A DNA stretch of 64,000 nt, taken from assembly GCA_029204225.1 (NCBI GenBank), contig CM055104.1, positions 21,761,952-21,825,951 on the forward strand, read 5' to 3'. The number at the start of each line of letters is the position of its first letter. Within the stretch, counting starts at the first letter, position 1. Shown here in pieces: positions 1-10,640 of this stretch. The stretch is from Diphasiastrum complanatum. Taxonomy: Eukaryota > Streptophyta > Lycopodiopsida > Lycopodiales > Lycopodiaceae. Below the pieces are notes generated by a model that did no database searches, was not told where the DNA came from, and was given only the letters and a program-made list of their open reading frames with translations. A program made the translations under genes and the position numbers.

Positions 1-858
1 GGTCTAGTTATAGTAAGATAGATAAGGGAGCCTGTAAGTCTTCTATATAGTGTGATGTCCTCAAAGGATGCTTCATCATCACCATTAGAGACTTTCACAT
101 TTTGCTCCATAGGAGTATCTACTCCTTTACAATCTTTCATTTCAAACTTCTCTAAGATAGAAGATGCATATTTGGATTGACAAATAAAACTCAAATTTTT
201 TGCCTCTTGATACTTCTATTCCTAGTATGAAATGAAAAACACCAAGATCCACCATCTTGAACTCTTTAGACAATGCTATTTTCACTTCTTGTATACCATC
301 ATGATCATTTCCAATAAGGATAATGTCATCTACATACAAAATAAGAATGATGACTTTACCATCATTACATCTTAAGTACAAAGAAGGATCATAAGCACTT
401 ACAACAAAATTTATAGAGTTTAAGAAGGCATTCAACCTAGAGTACCAAGCTCTAGGTGCTTTCTTAAGCCCATAAAGGCTTCTTAGCAACAAACATATTT
501 TTTCTTCTTGATCTTCCTTGATGAAGCCCTCGGGTTGCCTCATGAAGATCTTCTCTTCCAAATAGCCATTTAGAAAGGCATTAGTCACATCAAGTTGAAA
601 AACAAGCCAATTGAAAGTAGTTGCAAGAGAAATGATCAACCTTATAGAAACTAGTTTAGCAACAGGAGTAAAAGTTTCATCAAAATCTACTCCCTTGGTT
701 TGCAAGAACCCCTTTGCCACTAGCCTTGCTTTATATTTGTTGATGCTTCCATCTTGGTTGTACTTCAATCTATAGATCCATTTGCACTCAAGTGGTCTTC
801 TTCCAGAGGAAGATCCACAAGCTTCCATGTGTGATTCTCCATAAGAGCATCATACTCT
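1..858 (-). pseudogene. Ty1/copia reverse transcriptase fragment
   Basis: This is the copia-type RNA-dependent DNA polymerase domain, read on the minus strand and running off the left edge. Visible motifs, in order, are ALMENHTWKLVDLP, KARLVAKGF, FDETFTPVAK, QLDVTNAFLNG, LYGLKKAPRAWY and the catalytic YVDD box (LILYVDDIILIG). Frameshifts lie near 805 (after KLVDLP) and near 180. Past the second shift the frame continues with thumb/RNase H-linker residues (STPMEQ-like, LYRRLTGSLIYLT) to base 1. The upstream end at about 858 is fused directly to a gypsy integrase frame. It is the downstream half of the copia element whose gag-protease half lies at 5850-7397. It is not functional. Confidence 0.9.
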
Positions 859-1394
859 GTCTGACCATCCGATTCAGGATGATCTGATGACCCCATACTT
901 AGAGTGGTCTCTAATTTCTCAAAGACCGCTTGCCAGAATTTGCCAGTGAACTTTGGATCTCGATCACTAACAATGTCATTCGGCAAACCAAACAACTTGA
1001 ACAACTTTTCAACGAAAAGCTGAGCAAGTTCAGAAGCTTTGACAGTTTGCTTGGTTGGTATAAATTGCGCCATTTTACTTAGCCTGTCAACGATTACCCT
1101 CATTTTGCTTCCCCGTCCAAGGTAGCCCAACCACAAAGTCCATGGAAATACTTACTTTCTTTCGGGAATTTCCAAGGGCATTAGCAAACCAGCTGCCTTA
1201 AGTCTTTCAGCTTTATTAACTTGGCATTGTGCACACTTACGAACATATGCCTCCACTTGACTTTTTAAGTTTGGCCAATAAAAGTTCCTTTTTACTAAGT
1301 CAAGCATCCTTTGTGAGCCAGGGTGCCCTGCACACGGGCTATCATGACATTCATGCAGGATTTGGGCCCTTATATCATCGTTTTCTGGACACAA
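859..1394 (-). pseudogene. Ty3/gypsy integrase (family I copy 1), truncated
   Basis: The zinc-binding HHCC part is at 1394-1152 (LHECHDSPCAGHPG, then YVRKCAQCQ). It is followed after a small break by the catalytic core (VIVDRLSKMAQFIPTKQ, LFGLPNDIVSDRDPKFTGKFWQ, SSDHPESDGQTE). The SDRDPKF aspartate is the second acidic residue of the D,D-35-E triad. The frame then passes with no stop into copia RT residues at about 858, so the catalytic glutamate region, C-terminal domain and 3' LTR are missing. Copy 2 at 17022-17925 retains sequence beyond DGQTE. I infer one deletion removed the end of this gypsy element plus the middle of the copia element it sits in. Confidence 0.88.
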
Positions 1395-1594
1395 ACCTTT
1401 CCATTCCGGAAAAGTAACCCATTCCTAATAGAATAGTCTCTTTAATACCTTGTCCTGAGGAGAAATCTTGGAATCCTGCATTCCAAGTTCATCACTAGAT
1501 CTAGAAGAACCTGCCAGGACATCTAGCCAAATACGACCGAAGTACCTATCGGTCTTACACAAATCTCTTAAGGACAAGTATAACTCAGATTGGA

Positions 1595-3109
1595 TCAGCT
1601 TAACTGATTAACTTCTCCAATCCGGCTTAAGGCATCCGCGACACTATTAGAAGTACCTTTCCGGTACTCAATGTCATAATGAAATTCTTGGAGCCATCTG
1701 GCCTTACGACCCCTAAGGTCGACCACATCGTTAATATACTTTAACGCTTGATGGTCAATAACTATGGTAAACTGGGAGCCATACAAATAATGTCTCCAAA
1801 CCTTCAGGGCATGAATAACAACAAAAAGTATGTTGTCATAGGTGGAATACCGCCTTTGAGCAGGGTCCAACTTCTTGCTTTCAAAAGCAACCGGTCTACC
1901 ATCCTGATATAGGACTGCGCCTATAGCATAGGCACTGGCATCCGTCTCAAGTACATACAGCTTGTTAGGATCCACTATGTGTAGAATAGGTGCTGTAGTT
2001 ACATTGTATTTGAGGTTCTCAAAACTCTGATCAAACTCTTCAGTCCAAGTAACCAGAGGATTGAACTTATTGTGCCGACTAACTCTTTTAGCCCCTCTGA
2101 GGACATTCGTCAAGGCCAATGCATTTAATGCATAGTTTAAGATGAATCTATGAAAAAACCGCGTAAAGCCCAAAAAGGACTTAACCTCACGGATGGCTTT
2201 AGGGATAGGCCATTCACGTACTTGTCAGACTTTATTTGGGTCAATTTCCAACCCATGGTCCGAAATAACATGACCAAGGTAAAAGCAACCTTTTCTGAAA
2301 GAACACACATTTGGACTCCTTGGCAAAAAGCTTCTCCTGTCTAAGTAACTTTAAGACAGTCCTAAGATGTTCCTCATGCTCCTCCAAGGTCTTACTGTAG
2401 ATGAGAATATCATCCAAGTACACTATCACGAACTTTCCCAGATATGAACGAAGAAGATCGTTCATCATCTGTTGGAAAGTCGCTGGAGCATTTGTCAAGC
2501 CAAATGGTAAAACCAGAAACTCGTAATGGTCTTACCTAGTTCTAAACCCGGTTTTCTCAACATCCTCAGTCTTTATGCGAATCTGATGATATCCTGATCT
2601 CAAATCGATTTTGGTGAAGTACTTTGCACCATGCAATCGATCAACCAGCTCATCCATTCGCGGCAAGGGATAACAGTTTTTAATCGTTAATTTATTTAAC
2701 TTTTTAAAGTCCACACAAGGACGAGTGCCTCCGTCTTTTTTATCAACAAGGAGCACAGGCGCCCCCCAGGTAGATTTACTAGGCCCATCTTAAGGTGATT
2801 TTGCAGTTGCCCATAAACCTCATCCTCTTCAGTAGTACTCATCCTATATGGAAACAGCGATATAGGAGAACTCCCCGGAATCAGTTTAATACCATGGTCA
2901 ACACCCCTAGAGGGGGGAAGACCCTCAGCAAGCTGCTCAGGAAAAACATCGTTAAATTCTTGCCTAAGTTTCCTAAAGATTTCATCTTCTGGTGAATTTT
3001 CTTGCTTTAGGTTATTAGACATTAATTCCATTTGGAGATTGTAAAATTGCAAAGTACACTCTTCATGGTAAGTAAAATCTTTTAACCAACATAAATCTAC
3101 AACATCCAT
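1595..3109 (-). pseudogene. Ty3/gypsy reverse transcriptase-RNase H (family I copy 1)
   Basis: Successive minus-strand frames give the linker (FNDVFPEQLAEGLPPSRGVDH), RT fingers ([20 protein letters not shown]), palm ([15 protein letters not shown]), the catalytic YLDD box ([12 protein letters not shown], about 2400) and RNase H (LETDASAYAIGAVLYQ, KKLDPAQRRYSTYD, HQALKYI, VADALSRIG). Breaks fall near 2750, 2530 and 2240, so one polyprotein cannot be read. Spacing between motifs is normal for a chromovirus pol, so this copy carries few internal deletions, unlike copy 2, which lacks RT and RNase H altogether. Confidence 0.9.
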
Positions 3110-3123
3110 AAATTTAACTGTTT

Positions 3124-3696
3124 CTAAAGCATATACGGAGTAGAAATATCAACATTTCCATTTAATTCTATGAGTGAGCCGCTATGCAAGAACAACAAAC
3201 TGTGAGTTACATAGTTTTTCTTCATAGACTCGTTCCTCTCATAGAACCACTCCTTTCCAAGTATTACATCTACCCTATCTAGATTCATAATGTGAAAGTT
3301 TAATTTATCCTTATAGGCTTGAATCTCTATTGGTAGACGTGGGACTCTCCGGTCCCAAACTTGGCTTTCTGCTCCCGTTGCCAGCTTCACTGTGCATCGG
3401 TGGTCACCTTGCTTTGTTTCCACCCTTAGCTTCTGCAACAAATTAGCGTTAATAAAATTATGTGTGGAACCATCGTCAAATAAAACTGTTACGGCTTGGC
3501 CACCCACAACCCCCTTCATCCGAATGAGGTCATGAGGACCAAAAACAGCCGTATTAAAACAACCATGCTCACACACAGAATTACTAGCAAAGGAAAGATC
3601 TACACTAGATATGCTAGAATTACCTGGCGTCTTAAAAGATGCCCCTTTAGCTTTCCGTTTCTTTGGACATTCCTTCGCGACATGACCTGGTTCCAT
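3124..3696 (-). pseudogene. Ty3/gypsy aspartic protease (family I copy 1)
   Basis: The reading frame starts inside the gag zinc knuckle (GHVAKECPKK) and continues into a retropepsin domain. The active-site loop reads LFDDGSTHNF, so the catalytic Asp is followed by Asp rather than the usual Ser or Thr. The flap-side region VKLATGAESQVWD and the conserved RVDVILGKEWF follow. A matching DDG loop occurs in copy 2 (about 16430) and in family B, so it looks like a lineage trait rather than decay. The domain ends shortly before the RT linker, as usual for gag-PR-RT-RH-IN order. Confidence 0.85.
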
Positions 3697-4546
3697 GAAT
3701 TAAAGCACAGATTGTCGCTTCTGGCTTTCATAAAGGTTTCCTGGTCCAAGGTAGATCTTTTCTTCAAGCCTGAAGACCCATCTTTCGCCTTATCTTTCGA
3801 TTTCTTTGGAAAGAAGGGCTTCTTACCCTTTACGTCGGGCAAAACACCAGTCTCAAGCTTGGCCATCATACGAGTATCATCGTATATTCTGGCGCCTCGA
3901 GGGCAGAAGGCTGGTTCCTCTTGACCTCTAACTGATAGTCTCTTGGCAAACCAAGTATAAAATGCAACTTTACCAGTCAAGGATCTATTCTAGTTGCCAA
4001 ACGAGAATAGACTTCCTGAAACTCTTGTAAATATTGATCCAAGGGACGGTTCCCCATATGGATCGTTGCATATTGACGGTAGAATTCAAAATCATCAAGA
4101 ATAGGAAGGAAGGCCGCCTTAAAGGCCTTACAAAAATCTTCCCAATTCCTAGGAACTTCAGGCTTACCCCTAACATCTTGCCACCAGGTAAATGCTTTAC
4201 CTTGCAGGTACATGACGACAAGATTGATCTTGTTATCCTCGGATGAATCGTGCATGGAAAAGTGCAAATTCCATCGATCCAACCATTGCAAGACCGCCTC
4301 CGGGGTTCTATCCTTCTTTTCCCCAGCAAAAACTTCAGGAGTGTACAAGGGTTGATGCACCAATTGCCTTAGCTACGTCAATTCCGTCAGTTCCTGCTGA
4401 TCCCGACTGTGTTTAGATTGCATATCAACAATCTGTTGCTGTAGATTGTTAATTGCAAGCAACAAAGCATCAGGATCTAAGGTAGAGGTAGATACAGTAA
4501 CCTCATTAGCAGGGGACATAGGCTGTGTGGTAGGATTAGGATCCAT
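3600..4546 (-). pseudogene. Ty3/gypsy gag (family I copy 1)
   Basis: The start is the ATG at 4546 (MDPNPTTQPMSPANE), which matches the start of copy 2 at 15367. A helical stretch follows (LLLAINNLQQQIVDMQ), then the capsid-like core (GKAFTWWQDVRGKPEVPRNWEDF, FKAAFLPILDDFEFYRQ, NRPLDQYLQEFQEVYSRL). The C-terminal part is lysine-rich and ends in a CCHC knuckle split by a frameshift at about 3690. Stops and frameshifts near 4370 and 3980 make it a pseudogene. The product would have been the structural protein of the virus-like particle. Confidence 0.87.
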
Positions 4547-5386
4547 CTTACAAGAGTAAAGAGGTGAATTAAGAAAGAGATGATAGAAGAGAATCAAAAG
4601 CTACTCAAGGCAGGTAGATACAAAGCTAATCTTGCTGTCTCTTCACAAACCAAATGGTATTGTCCATGGCTGCCAAAAGGAATAAGAGAGAGCAAGGAGA
4701 AGGATGCACCAGCACCACCACCTCTTTTCCTCGTGAGACCAACCATAGGAGAGGTGTGCCTCCCACTCCATGCTTGCTCCAAATCTGCCATGTGGCTTTT
4801 CCTTGCCACATAGGCTTCCACCTCAGCCACCTGGCCATCTGCCAGGTGGCCCTCAGTCCCCCCCTTTGTTTTCCGTTCTGTCCAAAAAACTCCATCACTG
4901 GAAACAGAGAAGCTACGGGCGAAAAGGGATTTTCTACTCAGAGGGGGTCATGGAATTGCCAATCGCTAGCCAGGAAGAGATCGGAATTCAAAAACGCTTC
5001 TCCCTGTCACCTGTCCAGGTCTGGACAGTGCCACGTGGCAGTTTTCAAGATGTTTTTTGAAGTCCCTTGCTGCTCAGACAGCGAACAACCACTTCCAAGT
5101 TTTCTTCGCTGGGGAGGGCTCACAGAAACATATCGCTACATAAATTTGAGCGGAACTGCTCCTCAGATGCTTGCCACCTGTCCTTTCCTGGACAGTGCCA
5201 CGTGGCAGGTCTTTGTCGGGCCCCTAACTAATTTTTTTAACCTTTTTTTTTCCTTCAAAATTCAAAAAAAACAGCGAAGGAAAGACTCTAAAAAATGCAT
5301 TTAAAGCCCGATTTGAATACTGTCAAAAGCACCGAAACTTACAAGAAAACTACTATGGATCAACGCACCTGCTTTCAGCAAGCAGT
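4547..5386 (-). other. 5' leader of gypsy family I copy 1
   Basis: This is untranslated leader between primer site and gag. It matches 15043-15366 in copy 2. It contains two repeats in which CTGTCC...GGACAG is followed directly by the 12-bp palindrome TGCCACGTGGCA (5029-5040 and 5196-5207). ORFs on the opposite strand here are low-complexity and not conserved in copy 2, so I do not call them genes. Confidence 0.7.
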
Positions 5387-5399
5387 GGCTTTGATACCA
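5387..5399 (-). other. Primer-binding site, initiator tRNA-Met
   Basis: On the minus strand this reads TGGTATCAAAGCC, one base off the standard plant tRNA-iMet primer site TGGTATCAGAGCC. It sits two bases inside the 5' LTR boundary at 5402. It fixes the element's orientation. Confidence 0.85.
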
Positions 5400-5401
5400 T
5401 A

Positions 5402-5849
5402 TGTTAGACTCTTTACTTACTGCAAACCTCCAGGTGCCGGTTAAACACAAGAGACCGAACGATTCACGTTCCACCCCGCCAGAGGACCTAATCCGGGTCC
5501 ACCCACCGTGCCCTGGCCTGTGACCGTCTCAAGCGGGATCCGACTTCCATCCCAAACGGCGTCCCATACCACCGCCTAGGCTCTCAGCCATCTCCTGCCC
5601 CAAGCTAGCATACATCCTGGCCGTGCACATGCTCTCCATCCACTTCCTCCTAGGTAGACAAAATGGATGGCAAATGAGTCCTCCTCCCCTTGTATACCTC
5701 CAAGGAGAGAGACTCCAAGCCATGTGCACACCTAGATCATGACACGTGGCAACCATGTAGGTTCACAAGTCACCGGTCAAGTCTATAGGCCCAGTCATCA
5801 TCCAGTCTCAAGTTTAGGGTTGGGACCCAAGGGAGTTAGGTCCCTAACA
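5402..5849 (-). repeat. 5' LTR of gypsy family I (448 bp)
   Basis: The LTR is bounded by TGTTAG...CTAACA on the plus strand, the TG...CA ends expected of an LTR. It is closely similar to the 447-bp LTR at 20068-20514. The primer site abuts one side. The other side enters copia integrase sequence (base 5850 on), so this is the outer insertion point of the gypsy element in the copia element. The partner 3' LTR was lost in the deletion ending at 858. Confidence 0.88.
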
Positions 5850-6553
5850 GTAGTCATCAATAAAAGATACATACATTAATGCACCTCCATTAGATGCTTG
5901 AGAAAAAGAGTGCACATCACTATGAATGAGATCTAATGCCTTAGAAGATCTAGTGAAAGAGTTAGCAAATGGTAGCTTGTGTGCCTTTGAGAGGCTACAA
6001 GCACAACTCTTTCCACACTTTGAGAATGTCTTTGGAAGGCGAGAGCAAGATCCTTTGTGCATAGCATCTCCATTGATTTGAGGTTGGGACGGCCCAACCT
6101 CTTATGCCAAAGCTCCACTTGATTAAGCTCCTCCTTAGCCATGTTCACACTTCCAAGAAATACATTAGCATCAAGCTTAAATAGCCTTCCTTGCTTGAAT
6201 CCCTTTACAATGCAAGTATCATTCATCATAATGAAACAAACACCTTGCTTAAAATGGACATCTAAACTATCATCCATCAACTGTCCTACACTAAGCAAAC
6301 TCTTAGTAAGTGTAGGAACATAGAGTACATTTTGAAGATCTACTCTTTTAGAGGATCCAAGGCTTAAGGGAATAGTTCCCACTCCATCTATTCTACATTT
6401 TTGATCACTTGCTGTTATAATAAACCTTTTACAACCTACAAAAGGTACAAGAGTTGAGAAGAAATCCTTTTGGAATGTCATGTGGGAGCTAGCCCCACTA
6501 TCAATCCACCATGTGTCATTGGAGTAGCTCTTGATTGTTGATGTAGATGGCAT
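5850..6553 (-). pseudogene. Ty1/copia protease and integrase N-terminal part
   Basis: The frame begins with the copia protease motif (TWWIDSGASSHMT, intact DSG) and continues through VDLQNVLYVPTLTKSLLSVGQL and the GAG-pre-integrase region (LWHKRLGRPNLKSMEML). After a frameshift near 6060 it goes on to the integrase zinc/core start (HSDVHSFSQ, MYVSFIDDYC). It breaks off exactly at the gypsy LTR at 5849/5850, inside the integrase core. The continuation was the RT now at 1-858. Confidence 0.88.
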
Positions 6554-6557
6554 GCCA

Positions 6558-7397
6558 TCAAGGATGAATCAACTTCATCCTCTTCTTCCTCAAGGGTAAG
6601 GTTGCCTTGCTTGTGCATTCTTCTTTTTGTAGCACTTGGATGCAAAGTGCCCCTTCTTCCACAAAAGAAGCACTTTTGTTTGGCCTTGTTCTTCTTTCTT
6701 TAGAACTTGATGCTTGATCATCATTCTTGGTCTCCTTCTGTTGGATCTTCTTCTTGGACTTTGCCTTGCCTTTCCTTGAGAAGTTGGCCTTCTCATCTCC
6801 ATCATGTAGCTTCAAGGAACCAATCCTTTGTTTCACATGAAGGATCCTACTCTCCTCGGCCACAAGCACTCTATGGAGCTTGTCAATAGAAAGTAGTGAA
6901 TCTTGAATTGCAAAGCTTTGTACTAGATTGGAGAACTCATAAATGATATGCACAAGCTCATCATCTTGGATACTCTCACTTATGATGGAAAGTTCTTTAT
7001 TGAGAGATTTTATCCTCAAGACATACTCTTGAGCACTCTCATCACTACCTCTAATGCTTTGTAGAACTTTATTTCTAAGCATAAACATTGTAGAGGTGTT
7101 CTTGGATTCATAAATCCCTTTCAAGGAGTTCCAAGCCTCCTTGGCCGAGGTACAAGATGCAACTTCTTTAAGAAGTTCATTACTAACATTTATTTTAAAA
7201 CAATGTAATGCTAGCCTAGATCATTTCTTGTACTTTACTTATTCTTGTCCTCCTTGAGGCTCTTCCTCTTCACCGAGGACAAGATCATACAAATCTTGGA
7301 GCACTAGAAGTGACTCCATTCTTACTTTCCATATTGAATAATTACTTGAATTTAGCCTCTCACTAGCTTCAAGAAGATAGGCTCCAATTAAACCCAT
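6558..7397 (-). pseudogene. Ty1/copia gag
   Basis: The probable start is the ATG at 7397 (MGLIGAYLLEASERLNSSNYSIWKVR), the typical copia gag N-terminus with a YxxWK-type motif. A stop near 7230 is followed by the UBN2-type core (AWNSLKGIYESKNTSTMFMLRNKVL, IIYEFSNLVQSF). The C-terminus is basic and carries a zinc-knuckle remnant (KGHFASKC in the alternative frame at about 6640). The protein is broken by stops. It lies directly upstream of the protease frame at 6553. Confidence 0.85.
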
Positions 7398-8714
7398 TGT
7401 TAACTAGTAACAAGTACAACAAATGTACTATTCAAAGCTTTCCCTATTCTCTTTTTCAGAATTTAGCCACTAGGCTACTCACTTGAATCTCTCTTAACTC
7501 AAGAAGTAAGATCTACAATGATCTTAAACTCAAAGAGACTTGGGAATCAAATTCTACACCAACTATTCAATTGAAAAACTCGGATTTGACTCTTGGAAGT
7601 GCCAATGCCTTCCTATGGTGTTTAGAATGGATTTAGTCTCTCTCTAGAACTAAAAACATAAGCCTCAAAACTCACTCTCAATGATTTAGAGGTTTATCAA
7701 ACATCTAACACCATTTCACATGAAATCTACAATGAGATCAATGGATTTTTACAAAGCAAATCACTAGTTTCACTCTCACAAATTTGTTTGAAGCACAAAT
7801 ATTGAAAAATCACTTAGATATGGTGAAAGTACAATTCCAGCAGCCTCTCACATGTGTGGGAAGTAGTACACTTGAACTTTACACACTCATTTGAACTTCA
7901 AATCCTCAAGTAAACTATTGGTTAGAGTCGCCCTCCTTCAAATGGATTTTAGCACCAATGCTTTGTGCAAAATGAAGAGAATCTACAAATGATCAATAAG
8001 AGTGATTGGAAACTTGGAATCTTGATCTATATCAAAACTAGCATCCAACTCTAGCTTCTAGTTGACAATTTCTATATATCCAAGCAAGAACAACCAAAAA
8101 TAAAGGCTTCACACGTGTGAAGTACAGCCACTGTACGGCCTGCTAACAGAAAATAAGTTTACTTAAGAAATCCTAAGCATTCATCCACAAAGAACTTGCT
8201 TAAGAGAGTGAAAACACCAAGATTGCTCCCAAATCAATGTTTCTCATCATTAAGCTCACAATGGATCCATCATGGATCAAGTACACAATCATCATAATCT
8301 CTCTCTAGGCTGCTTCCAGCACGTGTAGGACAACTCATTATACTCATCCATATCCACTTTGGATAAGATCTATCTAATTTGCCACATCACCATTGGTGGT
8401 TAGTGTTGACCTTCTAGATTCCTACAATCTAGGAGATAACTCCTACAATTTAGGAGATTTGACATTTGACTCAAATAAAATCTAAGTACAATGGATCTGA
8501 ATATTATGAGTGACATTTCACACGTGTGGACAGGTCCTCACACGTGTGGATCAACATAGATATCAAATAAATTGCATTTACAAGGTGAAAATTGTAAAAG
8601 CTAACAATAAGTACATCTCAAGTGTGATAAACACTAAAAGAAGCATACAAATGTCTCCAGTCAAACAAACATCTACCAGATAACAAAACTAGTAGATAGA
8701 TCTCTACTCTACTC
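7398..8714. other. Non-coding stretch, probable copia leader/5' LTR
   Basis: I see no gene here. By position it should hold the 5' leader and 5' LTR of the minus-strand copia element, but I could not fix LTR ends or a primer site. It contains CACGTG palindromes: a 14-bp one at 8108-8121 and CACACGTGTG at 8519-8528 and 8539-8548, plus the variant CACATGTGTG at 7849-7858. Confidence 0.4.
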
Positions 8715-9980
8715 TCATAATAAGTAAGCACAATAAGTGTAAATGCCCATACTGAGAAGTATATAGATCTGCAAAACACTCTCAACTAAGATGGCTGAAA
8801 AAGGATGTGACATGCGTGCTGACGGAATCAGACGAGCTGGTATAGTAGCGACACGCTGACGACGACTATGTCTCATACTCCGATGTTGCCTAGGGCTCCT
8901 AATAGAAGCTCTGCCTCTAGATGTCCAAATATCATATCTGTGAGATTTACATTGACGTTGATCATGACATCGATCTCTCATAGGAATAGGAATATCCTCA
9001 TCATCCGTCTTTGAATCCACCCGAGCTCTCCTCTGGTGAAGAAAGCTGTATTCTGAGTTTGTGTATCATGAATATCTGGCTGAGACGATCTCGTGTAACA
9101 TAATGGCTACACATTGAGGATCCTCGTAGGCAATGAGAGAACATAAAGTAGTAGGTGAGTCTTTGAATAAGAAGTAATATCAACCATGTATCTCATAATA
9201 AGCAGGACATCTGAAGATGAAATGCTCCTCGGTCTCAACCTCTCCTAGTGAACATATTCAACATATCCTATCATCATGCAGGGTACCCTACCGTCTTGTC
9301 TCAACCTCAAGCTAATGTGAAGAAACTCTGATTTGTTGCAGTGTGAATCATAATGTGATAGCCCAACGTCTAAGTATTGTGGTTGGACTGAGAAGCCTGA
9401 TACATCAAGCTCTAAGAATTGAGTCCGATAGAAGTCGGGTTTAACACCCAACTATCCTTGCCAGGTATGTCAAAGATATGCACAATAAATGTAAGGGAAC
9501 AACCTTGTTTCACCCCAATAGTGCTCAACACTGGTCTCTAAATAAGCAAGTGTCATGAGATCGAGTCAAAGGCTTTCCTGCAATCAACAAAGCAACAATA
9601 AACTCTCTCTCGTCTCTGCTTGGCCTGCTCAATGATGGAACGAAATGTAAAGATGTGATCAGTAGTAGAGTAATGAGGTCTTAAAACCGCCTGACCCATA
9701 GCGTGCAACCTCTTAGACTTTGCCTCTATACTCACTGCAGACTGAAGGATGGTACCATAGCGTTTTGCGATGACATGCCTGATCACGATGGTGAGATAAT
9801 TATCAGGTCTCATGCGATCACCACTCTTGTGGATAGGAATGAATGATATTGGTGCACCAAGAGGAAGGAAAACCAGTGATGATAGTGTGGTTAAGAAGAT
9901 CAACGAGTATGGGTGCAAGTGTATCAGGAGCATGGATAAGGAGCTCAGATTCTATATCTTAGACATTACGTGTACAGGGT
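8715..9980 (-). pseudogene. LINE (non-LTR retrotransposon) fragment A
   Basis: On the minus strand the segment at 9933-9553 carries non-LTR RT motifs: HKSGDRMRPDNYLTIVI, AVLRPHYSTTDHIFTFRSIIEQ and YCCFVDCRKAFD. A QGCSL palm motif follows near 9510. The frame then jumps at about 9455 to the C-terminal region (FLELDVSGFSVQPQYLD, later EEHFIFRCP), so the YADD-containing palm is deleted. The C-terminal part is homologous to LINE B (21280-22761) and LINE C (19346-20067). The gypsy family B LTR starts at 9981, interrupting the LINE upstream of its RT. Confidence 0.85.
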
Positions 9981-10341
9981 TGTAATAGATCCTAACACCA
10001 CAGTAGGGCGAACACTAACTGATCCACCCAACCTTGCCTACTCCCTGATATAGAGTAAGCCCCTCCTAGCCCAGTGTGAGGACTGGTAGCATGCAACTGC
10101 CAAGTGTCGGCCACGTGTCATTGACGTGGCCGACTGCACGTCGGGACCCAACTGGGGGCCCTGTCCTGTTGACAGGGTCCCTAGACTGTGTTAGGCCCGC
10201 CATACCTATGGACCGTGCTGGGGCACACTACTCACACTGTCTTGCCTTGTTGGTCGTGTACGCTGCTCGACACGACCCTAACTGTGGTATCTGACCTATC
10301 TGTGTTCTCTAGGGTTCGGCACTAGTCACGAGCTCGTAACA
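9981..10341 (-). repeat. 3' LTR of gypsy family B (361 bp)
   Basis: The plus-strand ends are TGTAATAG...CTCGTAACA. The same left end recurs at 14386 in the partner LTR. It contains a perfect inverted repeat with 11-bp arms around CACGT (10106-10116 and 10124-10134, 7-nt loop) and a second small palindrome, CCCTGTC...GACAGGG. The purine tract adjoining 10341 shows that this is the 3' LTR of a minus-strand element. Confidence 0.88.
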
Positions 10342-10356
10342 CTCCCTCCCCCTTAA
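10342..10356 (-). other. Polypurine tract, gypsy family B
   Basis: On the minus strand this reads AAGGGGGAGGGAG immediately before the LTR start TGTTACGAG. That is the position and composition of the plus-strand primer used in reverse transcription. Confidence 0.8.
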
Positions 10357-10365
10357 GAACCGTCT

Positions 10366-10640
10366 TGGTCCTCTAAGACAAAGTCTGGAAAAATCTTGCG
10401 AAGGACGCTGCCTCTTTCCCAAGTGGCATTCTCAACTGGCTGATCATTCCACTTAACCAGATATTCTCGGTATAGAGTATGACGAGTCTGCGTCTCTCCA
10501 CTATCAAGAATCTTCTATGGTTCATGTGGAGGTTGCTGAAGATCCAATGGGAGAACTAGAACACTGTCCCCTACCAGATTTTCTGATCTGGCTAAGGCTT
10601 TTCGTAACTGACTTACATTTCATAGGCACTGTACCTAGTA
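10366..10640 (-). pseudogene. Chromodomain end of gypsy family B integrase
   Basis: The minus-strand frame reads REYLVKWNDQPVENATWERG, then LRKIFPDFVLEDQD, the C-terminal chromodomain of chromoviruses, which directs integration by binding modified histones. A stop precedes it (QPPHEP then stop). Upstream it abuts RNase H residues directly (RYSAYEM at about 10640), so the whole integrase catalytic region is missing from this copy by internal deletion. Confidence 0.82.

Noticed and set aside
4594-5304. Overlapping ORFs up to 216 codons on both strands
   Set aside because: They lie in the gypsy leader, have simple composition and are not kept in copy 2.
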